From Platynereis dumerilii (Eukaryota; Annelida; Polychaeta; Phyllodocida; Nereididae), in the NCBI GenBank assembly GCA_026936325.1, contig JAPTHN010000008.1:20420703-20484702 (forward strand): DNA of 64,000 bases, given 5' to 3'. Under the pieces are notes generated by a model, which saw only the letters and a program-made list of their open reading frames with translations, ran no database searches and was not told the DNA's origin. This document shows, in pieces, positions 1 to 12,445 of this stretch (positions are counted from its first letter, which is position 1; every line of letters begins with the position of its first letter). The translations under genes were made by a program, and so were the position numbers.

Positions 1-130
1 AAAGCTTAAACCAAAAAAAGAAGAGAAGGAGAAAGGAATGAAAGAAGGAAGGAAGGAATGAAGTAAGGAAGGAAGGAAAGAAGGAAGGAATGAAGGAAAG
101 AAGGAAGGAAAGAAGGAAGCATGAAAGGAA
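1..130. repeat. (GGAA)n-type purine microsatellite
   Basis: Purine-rich simple repeat built from GGAA, GGAAGGAAT and GAAAGAAGG variants. It is imperfect, so it is probably old. It is followed by a separate GATA tract. Confidence 0.9.
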
Positions 131-149
131 GGGAGATATATAGACAAAT

Positions 150-152
150 TTT

Positions 153-191
<39 letters not shown>

Positions 192-196
192 CGATG
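150..196. repeat. (GATA)n microsatellite
   Basis: About eleven GATA units beginning near base 150. This motif recurs at 9850, 13480, 13950, 49140, 54800 and 63250 in the window, so the genome is rich in GATA/ATCT tracts. Confidence 0.9.
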
Positions 197-2629
197 GCCA
201 GATAGGTAGATAGTCTATCTACAAGCAGCTGTTAAAGTGCTTGCACGTTATTTTTCATGCCTACTATATCAAATTATTCACACTCATGCTTCCTAAGCAT
301 CGAAAATAAAGCACTGTTGAAAGCACTCAAAAGAAAAACATGAAAAAGAACTTGTAGAGGCTCAGCATGCTCAAGAGGTATACTGAATGACTCAAACCAC
401 TGACTTGAGTTTGTCAGTTTTCTACATGACTTATTCTTTTCTATAGAAAATCTAATACCATATGTAAGAGATACAGGTTTTTTTAAATTTCATTTTCCTT
501 TTCTTGCTATGAAGACACTGAACAGTGTTCCGACTTCTGTAAAAGTACTAATATAATATATACAGTTCAAAAACGCATGACAAAGAGAATACATAATTTT
601 TTGGTCATGGTCACTCTGTCAATGGGTGTGATCAATGTCAGTGAATTTTACATCAACTTTGTCTTTGTTGTTTTATACCTATTAATTAGGGATTATTAGG
701 GACACTTTTATTCACTTGACAAAATATGTGAAATATGGAACAATTATTAAACTGTTTTTGGACGCCAATGACACCACAACAGGCCCTATCCCAACACATT
801 GAAATGACTGTCAATTTGTAATTGGTTAATTTGTGACCTGCATAGTGATGAGTGTGTGACTCATTCAGTGACTCTTCCTGATAGCATTGCAAGTACAGGA
901 TATGACCTCAGCTGTACTGTATAATCAAATATAAAAGAAAAGTTTCTTATTTTAGATCTTTTAAGGGTCCTCTTTTTACAAGCTATTAAATTCATAGCTA
1001 TTCAAAATTCATCTCTCTTCCAAAGCCAAGCAATTCAGTCTTTCTTTGCACAGCAATTCGTGCAAATATAAATATGAAATCTGATATATACCATATAGCA
1101 AGTACTCTAAAATTCACAAGAAAACTTTAGAACTCAAATTTGTTTGCTCTTGGGATATTTTATGACTATGTAAATTTTACAATACATGCCAAAACCATTA
1201 CAAATGCCTGGCATACTATTTCTATATCACACATATTCATATTGCACAGCTATATATATTGAGAATAGATATTCTATGAGTAAGAAGAGACTGAAATGAC
1301 ATTCAGTGCTCAGTCACAGAGTTTACCATTTGCTGATGTCCTCAGCTCCAACGCTGTGACATTTTGCCTTGTAGCCCAGCTCCTCATGCACTTGGAGCTT
1401 TGGTTGACGGTTTTGTTAATTGTTATACCCCTATTACCTGGCCGTGAAGCTACCAACAAATTACTGGATGAGAAGCGATATTGATGCATAAGGAAAATGC
1501 AAATGTCATCTAAACATGTGAGAAGCCATAAACCGATGAATATATGTCACTCATTCAGACATCATCTCAAACATGGACACACTTTTCTTCCACAAGGAGC
1601 AATGAATATATACACAGAGAGAGGTGTAAAACAGCTTCACACTGCATTTTGGGAGTCATAAGTCGGCATAGAAAAGCTCACGCATAGCATTTTACTGTGT
1701 ATTTTCCTTTTTATGCAGCCAGACTCATTGCAATCCACATATTTATGACAGCACAGTGTGTCATATTGCAGATGTACTACATGCACCATGAAGTTATGAT
1801 GCCATTACTCAGAATAAGTAATAACTTCTGGTGGCCTTCTAAAATATTTTCCCCCTTTTTCATGGTTGTTTAAAACTATTTATCCTTCAACAAACTTCGG
1901 AACAAAGTTAAACCAACTAAAATGAGGAACTTTGAGAGTTTAATGAGGTTGGCTTTCTGAGAGAAGAATCGACCTTACCAGCCTACTGAATTTATCCTAA
2001 TACATCCACTTGAAGATCATAGAAAGCAACATTTTCTTTTCTACTTAGAAGTAATTGTACAAAATGTTATAAGGAGGCGCAATTTACCTTACTAGAAATA
2101 CTGATACATCTAAGTCTTCATTGATGAATGGACCAAAATAAAAGTAAAGATATCTATGACAAAGGACAAAATCGTAACAAAGATCTGAATGCAGTAACCG
2201 TGCACCAAAGGACCAAGATAGATAAGAAGACAGGACATCTCTTTAAAGCTAGCATCTTTGTGATGTTGATATCCTTTGAAAATGGTATTCTTTTCAATTT
2301 CGTTTGATCTTGCGTTTGTGCAAAGGTGGAACAATATGTGGAAACTGGAAAGGTGTGTCCTGTGTATTGGTCTCTTAAAATGAGCTGCTTTCACTTCAGC
2401 ATCATATTTTGGGTGCACATGAAGGCCAATTGTTGTATCCCATTTGTTTTAAACCTTCATGAAGGAAAAGTACCAAAAAATACAAAATTGTACTCAAAGA
2501 TCATATCATTGTTGTTATATAATGGATCTTACAAAATATTAAATTTTATGTTGAGACATAAGACAAAGACCTTCAGCGAAGCAACTAACCACTCAGCCAC
2601 AAAACTGAGTCTAACCCTGGACCCGTAAT
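197..2629. other. AT-rich non-coding stretch, nothing recognised
   Basis: No open frame longer than about 100 codons, no recognisable protein motif and no clear terminal repeats were seen. The short ORFs here give low-complexity or anonymous translations and look like chance. Confidence 0.5.
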
Positions 2630-3475
2630 GAAACAGCAAAACAGATCCTGACTCAGATTCCTGCATGAGACACTGCCTTTGAGGGGCCTGAGTCCAAACC
2701 AGAAACCTAATTCTTCTGCTCCGGGGCTCCTATAATTTTAATGGCACGCTATGCTCCAGATGCAGTTTAAAGACCTGCGGCTTGGAGCCAACATGGCCTT
2801 AACATCAAACCCATTCCTTTTTCAATGAAACTCATCTGGGACCCTTAATTTAATTCAAAACCCTGAACACCAAATGCAAGGAGATCAAAAGACCTGCAGA
2901 TGACATTGGGTTTCGCAGAGGATGTGGATCAATACCTTTTCAGCGAGTTCTGATTCTTAACCTGGAACCCAAAAGTCCCACACATTTCAAAGAACCTATT
3001 TTCCTGCTCTGAGCTCTTCCTAATTTCAATCAACTAACCCCATGTTAACCCAGGTTAGACCCTAAATGCAAAAGAGGTCCAATGCCCCAAAAGAAACACT
3101 GCCTTCGGGGAGCATTGCCCTTCGCAGAGAATGGCTTGAGAGAGACCAGCCTACTGCTCTAACATCATCAACAAAGGTCGTAGTGACCTGACTTGCATGA
3201 CTTTGAGGTCTTTAGTCCCTTCTGCAGGTCCTCAGTTGAGGTCTTTACAAAAGGTCTTAGCTCAGTCCTCCGGGATCCCAAGGGCTTCAGGGCCCTGTCA
3301 CAGGAGAGTAAGCCCCCTGGTGGCCAGGTCATCAGACAGGATCAGCAAACGTCCTTCAAAAGGTCTTTGGAGATTGTCCTTCCAAATTGTGCTTCAAAGG
3401 TCCTCTTGGGACTTTGTGTCCAAAACAAGCACTATCTCCAAGAGGACCAGAGACATTGATATATATGCCTATTAG
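2630..3475 (+). repeat. Unclassified dispersed repeat R, copy 1
   Basis: This segment closely matches the minus strand of 34730-35450 and, less well, 43580-44150 (+) and 44330-44960 (-). The best conserved block is 3190-3470. Two overlapping frames are open in both this copy and the 34.7-35.0 kb copy. That shows DNA-level identity rather than selection on a protein, so no gene is called. The repeat is part of a longer family best seen at 41860-44150. Confidence 0.75.
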
Positions 3476-3840
3476 GAAGACACCGTTTGACCACAAACAA
3501 TATAAATGCTAAATTCCAAGTGTCCGCGGGGTCACTGTACAAATATGTTTGCTTAAACCTATCACTGGCCAATTTGTTTTCTATTTAAGGTCAATTTGTG
3601 AAAGAAAAGCCTTCTAAAAAGCCAGACAAATGGGTTTTTCAGAAGGGAAGAAAAGCTGAATAAATAGCCCAATTACAAAGCCATCAGCAGTGATCAGGAG
3701 GGCAGATGCTCAAGCCGTGAATGAGTGTCTATTATTCTGTGGTGCAGCCCTCCTTATCCAGATCTTGAAAAAGATAGGTTAATGATAAAGAGGTAATTTA
3801 TTGTGAAATTTACATAAAAAAAGAATCATACTGCCATTAG

Positions 3841-3990
3841 CAGTCAGGGAAATAACAGTATGGCCAGGACAGTCGATGTCCTCAGCCCCACGGGACACTC
3901 ACCCCAGCACTGTCATCACCCTCCCATGACCCTCTCATGTGTCCTGGCCCAGCCATGACTTGTTTGGGTAGTGCAGCCCTTCCAACCATG
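3841..3990 (+). repeat. Partial CAGTCAGGG MITE
   Basis: It begins with CAGTCAGGGAAATAAC and continues with the block CCTCAGCCCCA...CACTGTCATCACCCTCCCATGA that is shared with the full copies at 19620 and 26620. The far terminus is not recognisable, so this is a one-ended copy. Confidence 0.7.
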
Positions 3991-5494
3991 TGCTTGACCT
4001 TTTTAGGTCAATTGAGCTCAGCCAACAAGAAATTTCTTAATCTAACAACAAATATTGATTATTTGCAAACATCTGAAAAAATATTTACCTCAAATATTGA
4101 CATAGATGAAGCCTAGAGAAAATAGAAATATATGAATAGCAGAAATCTAGTATAATTTATATGTGAGTGTATTAAATTCGCTTTATTCAAACATTATGTT
4201 AAACATAAAATATTGATGCTATAAGCCTATCGCAAAATGAAAATCTTTAAAGCATGTCAATAGCAGCTGATAATTTCTGTCACATTATTTGAGGGTCACT
4301 GATTCACAATAAACATTGTAAATAAACTTCAAATAATACAAATACAATCTATAATACATTTAAATCATTTAGCATGTTTGGCAGGTTAAAGTTAAATACC
4401 CCAACAAATCAATAATATTGATCAAATCAAACGATTCTTGGTGTTTAGCATAGAAAACAATGGACAAAGAAACTGTCAAGTTTATTGTGTACAGCGCCAC
4501 CTATGCCATTGTCTGATGGTTTCGTTCAAACAATCAATACTCCCAGAATGCAATGGAGTATTTGTAGCTGTTAAGAGCCTTAATACTTTAAGAAAAGAGG
4601 TTTTGTAAAACAAGTAGCAGTTTGAAGCAGGCGACAAGCCTTTTGGCAAACATTACTTGAGGTACTTCAGATTTGAAGTGTTTGGAAAGCAAATACAGTG
4701 GCATTTTCGCCCTAGTTTACTTAAATTACTTTTATTTGGATTTCTTAGAAATTCTGGATTAAAATGGTGTCCTTAGGGGAAATTATTAAGGTGCCACTAG
4801 AGGGGGTGTGGGGGGGGGGGGTTGGTTGATTCTATTGGCTTGGAGTACTAGGTCCTTGGACCTTGGAAAATTGGTCTGTGATAAAGAATAGCCCTACAGA
4901 GGGGACTATTAGAGTCCCATGACCTCAGGGCACCTCAAGGATAAGTGGGGAATTCAAATTTTGAGATCCAATCTCAATGTATTGAAAGGTGATCAAATTC
5001 TATTTCCTCATATTTGAGGGTTTAAGATTAAATCCACAAGATATTCTGACAATAAATAAGTATGCCACTCAGTTCTATTCCAGGATACAAAGTATCATTT
5101 TACATTTTGAAGGACTTTTCAAATTTGAAAAATAAGAACTCGTGATTTACTTAACATTTGGTAGTAACTGCAGCCCTCTTCTTAAGTCCTCATGATGTAT
5201 AAAATTTAGGATAGGTAAACTAGATGATCACAACGTGTTAAACTTAAAATTGTGAACTTAGTGTTCAGTAATTACCTAATGAGAAATTGAGACTTGTGAT
5301 GAGGAATCGTTTACTTTTGCATAATCATCATTCCAGGCACTAATTCAATAAGCACTGCTGTTAATCATGCAAGTTAATTATGCCTAGGTAAATTAAAACA
5401 TTATATGCATGAAATGCGCATTGATTTTTCAACAAAACAATAATTTAATTGATAATCAGCATCAGATGATATCTCTTAAATTTCATTTCTATTA
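3991..5494. other. AT-rich non-coding stretch
   Basis: No coding signal was seen. A G-run follows GCCACTAGAGGGGG near 4793-4822. Nothing else stands out. Confidence 0.4.
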
Positions 5495-6135
5495 GGGTGG
5501 CCCTTAAAAAAAAAAGTTTGAAATTATTACGGGCCACCCCCTGAAATGATGCCTTTTATGGTAAAAACAGCTTGTGCAAAATTTCATTCAAATCGGTTAA
5601 CATTTAGAGGTGGCCCACGAGCCTTGAAATTCTTGCATTTCAGTCATGATTTTGTATGTTCGCCGATCCGCGGTATTCTATAACTAAGCCATTTTAAATC
5701 ATACAACAATATAATTAGATTTTTTGAACAGGGCTGAATGAGAGCTTCATTTTGAATACCAACTTGGATGGTCTATGACAATTCTTCGTGAGACCAGAAA
5801 AGACATACCTCAGGAGTTTTTTTCAAAATTGTCTATTTTGATATATGATGTCTCCGAATTCAATCTGGAGGTAATAACTCTTAACCAGACCATGTAAAAT
5901 GGATTATCTATGAGGGCAGCTGCTTGTTCTGATCAATGTTTAAGGAAATTAATGAAAAAAACCCATGTGGTCGGGGGTAGGATCAACTTCACGAGGGCCG
6001 TGATGATTTTGAAAAATTTACGTAAGGAGTCAATGTGTAAATTGTCAATGTGTTGGTTTTGACCAAAAAATCACAGCAAGATCTAATTTTCCCTATTCTT
6101 TTATCAAAATTGTATGATTTTCCAACAGGACAGTA

Positions 6136-7808
6136 CAGTTGAGGTCAAATGTATTCATACAGCAAGGGCTGCTGTTTTCAAAGTTATGTGGCATCGTAAA
6201 ATCTGCCTATATTGGAATGAAAACACTTCAGATCATTTGTTGTGATTGTTTTTCAACTCCTGGCAGTGAAAAAAACCAGAATCAAATATGATTTACTGTT
6301 GTTAAGAGGCTCTGAATTCAAAATGTCCAAAATTTGGTGGGTCAAAAGAAATCATACACTTGGATTTTTCTCCAGCATATGCAAAATAAGCATTGGTAAA
6401 CCAACTAGATAATGGGAATTGATGTCAGAAATGGATGCCTCAATGCCTGATTATGTTTTGTTAATTTCTGAAATGCAAACTGTTGACTGACCTAATTTTT
6501 TCTCAAGGGATGTGATAAGTTACCCACTTACACATATTATTTCAATTTTTCAAAACTTATTTAAAGGAAAAAGCATGTGGAAAATACACGAAAAGGTGAA
6601 TAATTGAGTTCAAATGGTCAGGAAACAAATTGCATGCAGTATCTGAACAATTTCACACATCAAGGTCTATCATATACACCACCATGAGGAAGTATATGGA
6701 AAATTGGTCGACAGAATCACTGTACATGTGGGAAATGGATGGAGGCTGTCTGTCAGACAAGAGTGAATTTTAGTCAGTATGGTAACAAACAACCTAAATT
6801 AACAATGAAAGAGCTCTGTAGAGAATTATGGACACAGGGGACATAGCTGTCAACAAGTGCTAACAAATGAACATTTCACCAACATGGCCTCTAAGAGGTC
6901 TCAATGCAAAGACGAGCCAATGCACCAAAGCAAAACATCCAATTTCACCTCTAATAACTTCATGAAGTAGGAGAAAGATTTTTGGGATAAGTTATGAATC
7001 TCGACTGTACTTGAAACCAGATTAAGTGACATTTTTACTGCATTGAAGCCCATCAGCCTGTGTAGAGGCAAAGTGTGTTAAACAATGCTTGCTCACAGCA
7101 CTGTCCACTATGCCTGTAACTCTCCACAGAACTCCCTTCTTTGTTAATTTTGGGATGTGATCCACCTTTCTGACCAAAATGCATTCTTGTTTTGAAGATA
7201 GGTCCCATCTATTTCCTACTTATGCAATGATTCTGTTGACAGATAGGTTGCGGAGCCCTCGGTGGTCATCTACATGAAGGCATTGGCCTGTTAAATTGTT
7301 CGCATACCACATGAAATCAACATCCAGACTCTCTGAATATGATTGCCATTGTTTTGATGTATTTTCCGCATGTTTGTTTTCCCTTAAAAATATTTTGAAA
7401 TTTTAAATAAAATATTTGAGCAGTAACTTGTCACATCCTGAGGGAAAAACTAGGTCAGTCAATTTGTTGCTGTTAAGAAATTAACAAAACCTCATCAGAC
7501 ATTGAGGCATCACTTTCTGACATCAATTTACATTGTTTAGTTGGTTTACCAATGCTTATTTTGCATATATTGGAGAAAAATCCAAGTGTATGATTTCTTT
7601 TGACCCACCAAATTTTGGACATTTTGAATTCAGAGCCTCTTTACAAATGCAAATCATATTTGATTCTGGTTTTTTCACTGCCATGAGTTGAAAAACAATC
7701 ACAACAAATGATCTGAAGTGTTTTCATTCCAATGTAGGCAGATTTTACGATGCCACATAACTTTGAAAACAGCCGCCCTCGCTGTATGAATACATTTGAC
7801 CTCAACTG
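6136..7808. mobile_element. Tc1/mariner-like element with long terminal inverted repeats
   Basis: The ends are CAGTTGAGGTCAAATG on the left and CATTTGACCTCAACTG on the right, each bordered by TA, the Tc1/mariner target. The 1.67-kb length is typical for the superfamily. Inverted terminal repeats extend at least 450 bases inward with high identity, for example the TTCAAAGTTATGTGGCATCG block near 6178 and its inverse near 7748. The middle resembles an old transposase region but has no long open frame, so the copy looks dead. Confidence 0.85.
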
Positions 7809-8139
7809 TAAGTGATTCTTGTCCCATTGGGCCAGGAGGGTTAACTCTGTGTCAGATTTACGGCATATCTTGTTAAATTTTTTTTCACAGATTTGGTACT
7901 GATTTGAATCTGGTTGTTCATTACGCCTGACTGGACAGTCACTTGTCAAGTTGTACCATAAAAACTGCTAGACCAGTGAGTGGCATGCAGGTTTTGTTCA
8001 GGTCTGCCAAATATTTGCAAGATATTCTGACATGGAATTATTCACATATTACACAAAAAGGTAAATTAATTAACAACGACGTCGTTGCAGGAAAAATTTC
8101 AAAGAGTGACTTTGATATAATTCCCTAAGAATGCATTGG

Positions 8140-8335
8140 GGGAGTCTTGTTAGCTCAGCTAGGGGTGCTCTGGGCTTCCAAACACTGGATTTGATCTAAA
8201 ATTGGCAGCCAATTCAACCCATATTCAATTTTTACCGCATTTTCAGTCATGCTTTTCATACTTATCCTGTCCTAATAATTAGCCAACCAGCTGCATAAAT
8301 GTCGGGTATAAATACCTAGTCATTATATTATTAAA
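8140..8335 (+). repeat. tRNA-derived SINE, degenerate
   Basis: TTAGCTCAGCTAGGGG resembles an A box. The downstream body, ATTAGCCAACCAGCTGCATAAAT then GGGTATAAATACC, matches the tails of the SINE copies at 25447 and 63350. The B box is poorly kept. Confidence 0.6.
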
Positions 8336-8797
8336 GTATTTTAATCTAAGGCTAAAAATCACTGCATTTGCTCTCTTGCACCCAATAACACTCCATTAAT
8401 TTCCATCTACCCAAAGAACAAATCATCTGATGTTAAAGAAAAATCAAGCGAATGTGAGGTTTTCAGCGAATTTGCCGTTGAACATTCCGAATATAAAATC
8501 ATCACAGACCATCCAAGTTGGTACTCAAAATGAAGCTCTAATCAAGACCAGTTCAACCATGCCATTTATATTGTTGTATCATTTGAATTGGCTAAATAAT
8601 AAAGAACCGCGAGTTGACAAATGTTGGGAATTACGCTAGAAACATAAAAACTTCAGGGCCGATGGGCCACCTCTAAATATTAACCGATTTGCCTGAAAAT
8701 TTGCATGCATCATTTTTTCCATAATAGGCATCATTTTAGATGGTGGCCCATCAATATTTTAAACTTTTATTTTTTACTAAGCTTTTAAGGGCCACCC

Positions 8798-9138
8798 TAA
8801 AATTTTCTATCTATGCCAAATTGGATAGGGAATTATTTTAATGTGATTGCAAGCTTGCTCAATTGCCAAATTTAAGATGAAATTCAGAAACTTGCAAACT
8901 TCTAACCATCATCTGATAGATTTAAATCTAAAATGGAAGCCAAATCTTTGAAAGTTTGTGCAACTGCTTAAAATGTTCAAACATTTTGAGCAATTTCACG
9001 TTTCAAAACATTTCGAAAATACATTAAAATGACAATATATTTGTGTCCAAGGCATCATATTGACAATCTCCTGTTATCCATGTTATCAGGTTATGACAAT
9101 CATCAGAATGATTTCAGTAAAATGACCACTATCTCTTG
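8798..9138. other. AT-rich non-coding stretch
   Basis: Nothing recognised. Confidence 0.4.
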
Positions 9139-9300
9139 TCAAAATAGCTCAGTTGGTACCGTACTAAGCTCCCAATTTTAGTCATTTGTTCGATTCCCGC
9201 TCTGGCCGGGTCGCCTGGACTTATGTTGGACAGCAGTTTCAATCATCCTTTGCCTCATTTCATTGACAAGAAAACATTTCAGATAATGATGCATTTGCCA
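9139..9300 (+). repeat. tRNA-derived SINE
   Basis: An A-box-like TAGCTCAGTTGGTACC and a B box GTTCGATTCC are spaced as in a tRNA promoter. They are followed by the family body GGACTTATGTTGGACAGCAG and TTTCAATCATCCTTTGCCTC. The same body recurs at 21415, 52236 and 63350. Confidence 0.85.
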
Positions 9301-9849
9301 GTGTTAGTAGAACCGAAAACTTCAATTTCACTCAATAATCAATAATCCCAGCAGAAAACGTTCTCCTTAGCACATTACAAAAAAAGTCAGACAAAAATGA
9401 ATAGAAAACGACTAAAACTTGCGACAAAATTTGCCAAATTATTTTGAGGCAAAGCCATATCAACAAGCTGTCTGGTAGACACAATTATGTACAAAAATAG
9501 GCCCATTAACTTTTTCAATCAACTTGGAGCCATGTCTGCTGGCTGCTATAGCAAGTGTACAGGGAAATTCCCATTGTAATACCTTTCCCCCATTATAAAT
9601 GCTTTTATGCACGAATAGGGGAAGGAGCATAGTGGGTAGAGTATATAGCTACAAAGAAAACACCTGCCAGCTGGCCAGGTAGCCCTCCTCTTTTGTGGAG
9701 ATGACCTGCTGTGCGCTGTTTTGTTAAGATGCTAAAATTGTTGCCACATTGTTCACATATAGGAAGATAGATCCTATTACAGATAGATACCATTAATGCT
9801 GTTCTAAAGATAGATACTAGATACTATTTCATTTGTCATTTCTAAAAAA

Positions 9850-9869
9850 TAGATGGATAGATAGATAGG

Positions 9870-9954
<85 letters not shown>

Positions 9955-10001
9955 CATGTAGACAGATAGATAGATAAATAGATAGATAGATATATATAAT
10001 T

Positions 10002-10075
<74 letters not shown>

Positions 10076-10122
10076 CATGTAGACAGATAGATAGATAGAT
10101 AGATAGATAGATATATATAATT

Positions 10123-10208
<86 letters not shown>
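9850..10208. repeat. Compound (GATA)n satellite with a higher-order unit
   Basis: Long GATA arrays are interrupted twice, about 120 bases apart, by the same insert: TCATGTAGACAGATAG and then ATATATATAATTATAG. The array therefore grew by duplication of a roughly 120-base block as well as by single GATA steps. The open frame through it is only the repeat translated. Confidence 0.9.
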
Positions 10209-11639
10209 CTAGCTATCTACCTATCTCATTTGATTGTGCACTACAATACAAAACGTCAGCTACACTGTTAAAAATTTTGCGTAGAGGTACAGAAAAAGCT
10301 GTAAGGCTACAGAAAAATCTGTTGGATAACTGCCAGTTCAGTAAAGCTTACAGTTCTAGCTCTGTTGGCACACATTTCTGTAATCAGTTTACTTACATAA
10401 TTATCTGTACAAGTACTGGCTTCTAACAATGTATGTACAGATATCTGTGAAATGCCTTGTCCATTGTTACTGAGGTGTTGTTGTATCACAATTTGTTAAT
10501 CTCTGTCATAGTTTTTAAATCTCACCTCTGAATAGAAACACAAAAAGGATAATGAAATAAGTTATGAAGGAACTCATTTGTATTTCTCAATGCAGACACC
10601 TAAGAACAGAGAAAGGTAAGATATAAATTCTTTATCTTAGAGAGAGGCGTATGTAAGGTAAATGCAATTTGTTAGATTTACCTTGTGATAATGCAAGTGT
10701 AAATTTGTGGGTGCAGGCGCTTAAATGAAGCTATGAAATATGATGTGAAAGATGTGTATGTAACCAATCAACAAAGGGGAGACCGGGGTAAGTTGTTCAC
10801 CCAATGTTGGAGAGAAATCAAAAACAAAACAACTAAAGAAGGCGATAACACTGTGCCCATTACCGTGTTACATGACTTAACCTGGAAAATATAATACTGC
10901 AATAAGCTTCTTTCAAATATTAACTTTATTGTTGAAAACTTGATGTCCTGAGGATGGAAAATAATGTTTCTCAATTGCACAATATTATTGGCATTTAGGT
11001 GATGTCTCTCCAGCTTATTGCTGATGGTAGGTAGTAGGCCTGTCTGACATTTTGGGTTGTCAGATTTAATCTAGGATTTTTGGCAACTTATTTTATTTCT
11101 CATATATTTTCACTATTGGATATAACTTGCCTTAGGCATCATGTGATATAACTGAGACGAAAAAGAATGTTCAATTCGACTTTCCAAAGAAACTTATTTT
11201 GTTTGGGTATACAGCATCAATTTTGATGAGTTACAAATAATATATCAGTACAAGTTTTATTTGGAGGAACGACACCTTGTCAATCATTTGGCACATTTTT
11301 ACCCACCTCAGGACCAGTTGTGCCACAATCACTACTTTTTATTTATGCATAAATATGATCATGTCACTTGTCATCTGTCTTGAAACCTGCCTAAATTGTG
11401 CATGGGGAAAATTTTTAAAAAATTGGGACAACTTGCCCTAACCTCCCCAACCTGAGGAAACTGAAATAAAGACATTAGAAACAATGCATGTTTGAGCTAT
11501 AATGCTGTTGTAACTTAGTTCCCTGTCTCCTTGTCCGACAAGAAAACTTGGCTTCAAGACTATAACTGTTTTCTGACTTAAATGGTTTTTTCTCTTGTGT
11601 CAGTTCCTATTTTCTATTGGTATTTTAATTGTGCTATTT

Positions 11640-11712
11640 GTTATGTTGAAGTGTAATTGTATTTTGTTTGCCAATAAAAATTCTATTCTATTCTATTCTA
11701 TTCTCTTCTATG
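11640..11712 (+). repeat. Retroposon 3' tail with (TTCTA)n
   Basis: GTTTGCCAATAAAAATTCTA is followed by repeated TTCTA units. A polyadenylation-like AATAAA just before a short-unit tail is what the 3' end of a LINE or SINE looks like. No body was identified upstream. Confidence 0.5.
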
Positions 11713-11794
11713 AATTATTGAAAATTTGGTATATATCAATAAATTTGCTCATGTAAAAATTTGGATACTCTTGCATATTGACTTCCTGACTCAG

Positions 11795-11960
11795 TAGTGG
11801 CGGATACAGGGGGGGGCCTAGGGGGCCCGGGCCCCCCCCCCCTAGACCACTGAGATTAATAATAGTATTTTGAAGAAAATATGCGACAACGCGCATCCGC
11901 GAATGCAGAAACATGCTCAGGCCCCCCCCCCCTAGATGGCCCTGTCTGGATCCGCCACTG
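11795..11960. mobile_element. hAT-like MITE (AGTGGCGGAT family)
   Basis: The termini AGTGGCGGATACAGG and GGATCCGCCACT are inverted copies, with G- and C-runs inside. A second copy lies at 20921-21090. The flanks share TGACT but not a full 8-bp duplication. Confidence 0.75.
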
Positions 11961-12334
11961 TGACTGATATCTTTGAAAAGCAAAAGCAATTATTTAGCAA
12001 TGAAAGACATTCTTTGGGTCAATATAAATCTATTGTATTAAAGGACTGTTTAATCACTTAAATACCAAAACTATTATTTTATAAGTATCATTTTGATCAC
12101 AGTCAAAGCACGCCTATGTAAATTATTGGGTTGGTTGATGAGAGAACAAAGAGTTAACATGAAACTCATTTGTAAGATAATTGTAGTTGTGTAGAATATG
12201 TGTTATACATTACAATAATTTATCTTTTCAGAGATTCATCAGAAATGTCAGTGGAAATGGGTGATCAAGGCCTCTTCTCCTGTATTTATGTACTTGGAAG
12301 AGGATGTAGGAATAAGGCAAAAGGAACAATGTAA

Positions 12335-12445
12335 TATTGCTGGTCAACATAGATCCAGGTGACCCGCCCAGTATGGAAATTGAACCCAGGATCCAGCGAT
12401 TGGTAACTAAGTGTGATGCTTACTTAGCTCCTTGGACCAGAAATA
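12335..12445 (-). repeat. tRNA-derived SINE, minus strand
   Basis: Read on the minus strand it gives GAGCTAAGTAAGC, then ATCCTGGGTTCAATTTCC (B box), then GGTCACCTGGATCTATGTTG. It matches the SINE at 52236-52430, which sits in the sister element on the opposite strand. Confidence 0.75.

Larger units (their letters stand above)
5495..8797. mobile_element. TIR element GGGTGGCCC, interrupted by a Tc1-like element
   Basis: The left end GGGTGGCCCTTAAA and right end TTAAGGGCCACCC are inverted copies. The next 130 bases on each side also pair: a CGGTTAAcATTTAGAGGTGGCCC block on the left and GGGCCACCTCTAAATaTTAACCG on the right. TA flanks both ends. No transposase frame is visible, so it is non-autonomous. 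The Tc1-like element at 6136-7808 sits inside it, and a SINE lies in its right part. The superfamily is not settled. An 8-bp duplication expected for hAT was looked for but is not clear. Confidence 0.75.

Noticed and set aside
3193-3475. Two overlapping open frames, repeated almost unchanged at 34725-35007 on the minus strand
   Set aside because: Both frames are kept in both copies, which is what simple DNA identity of a repeat gives. No motif, and the third and fourth copies near 44 kb do not keep them.
9139-9215. Possible tRNA gene
   Set aside because: A and B boxes are present but the acceptor stem does not pair, and the same body follows in other copies, so it is a SINE.
9842-10078. Open frame of Ser-Ile-Tyr-Leu repeats (and a similar one near 63197)
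   Set aside because: Translation of GATA/ATCT microsatellites.
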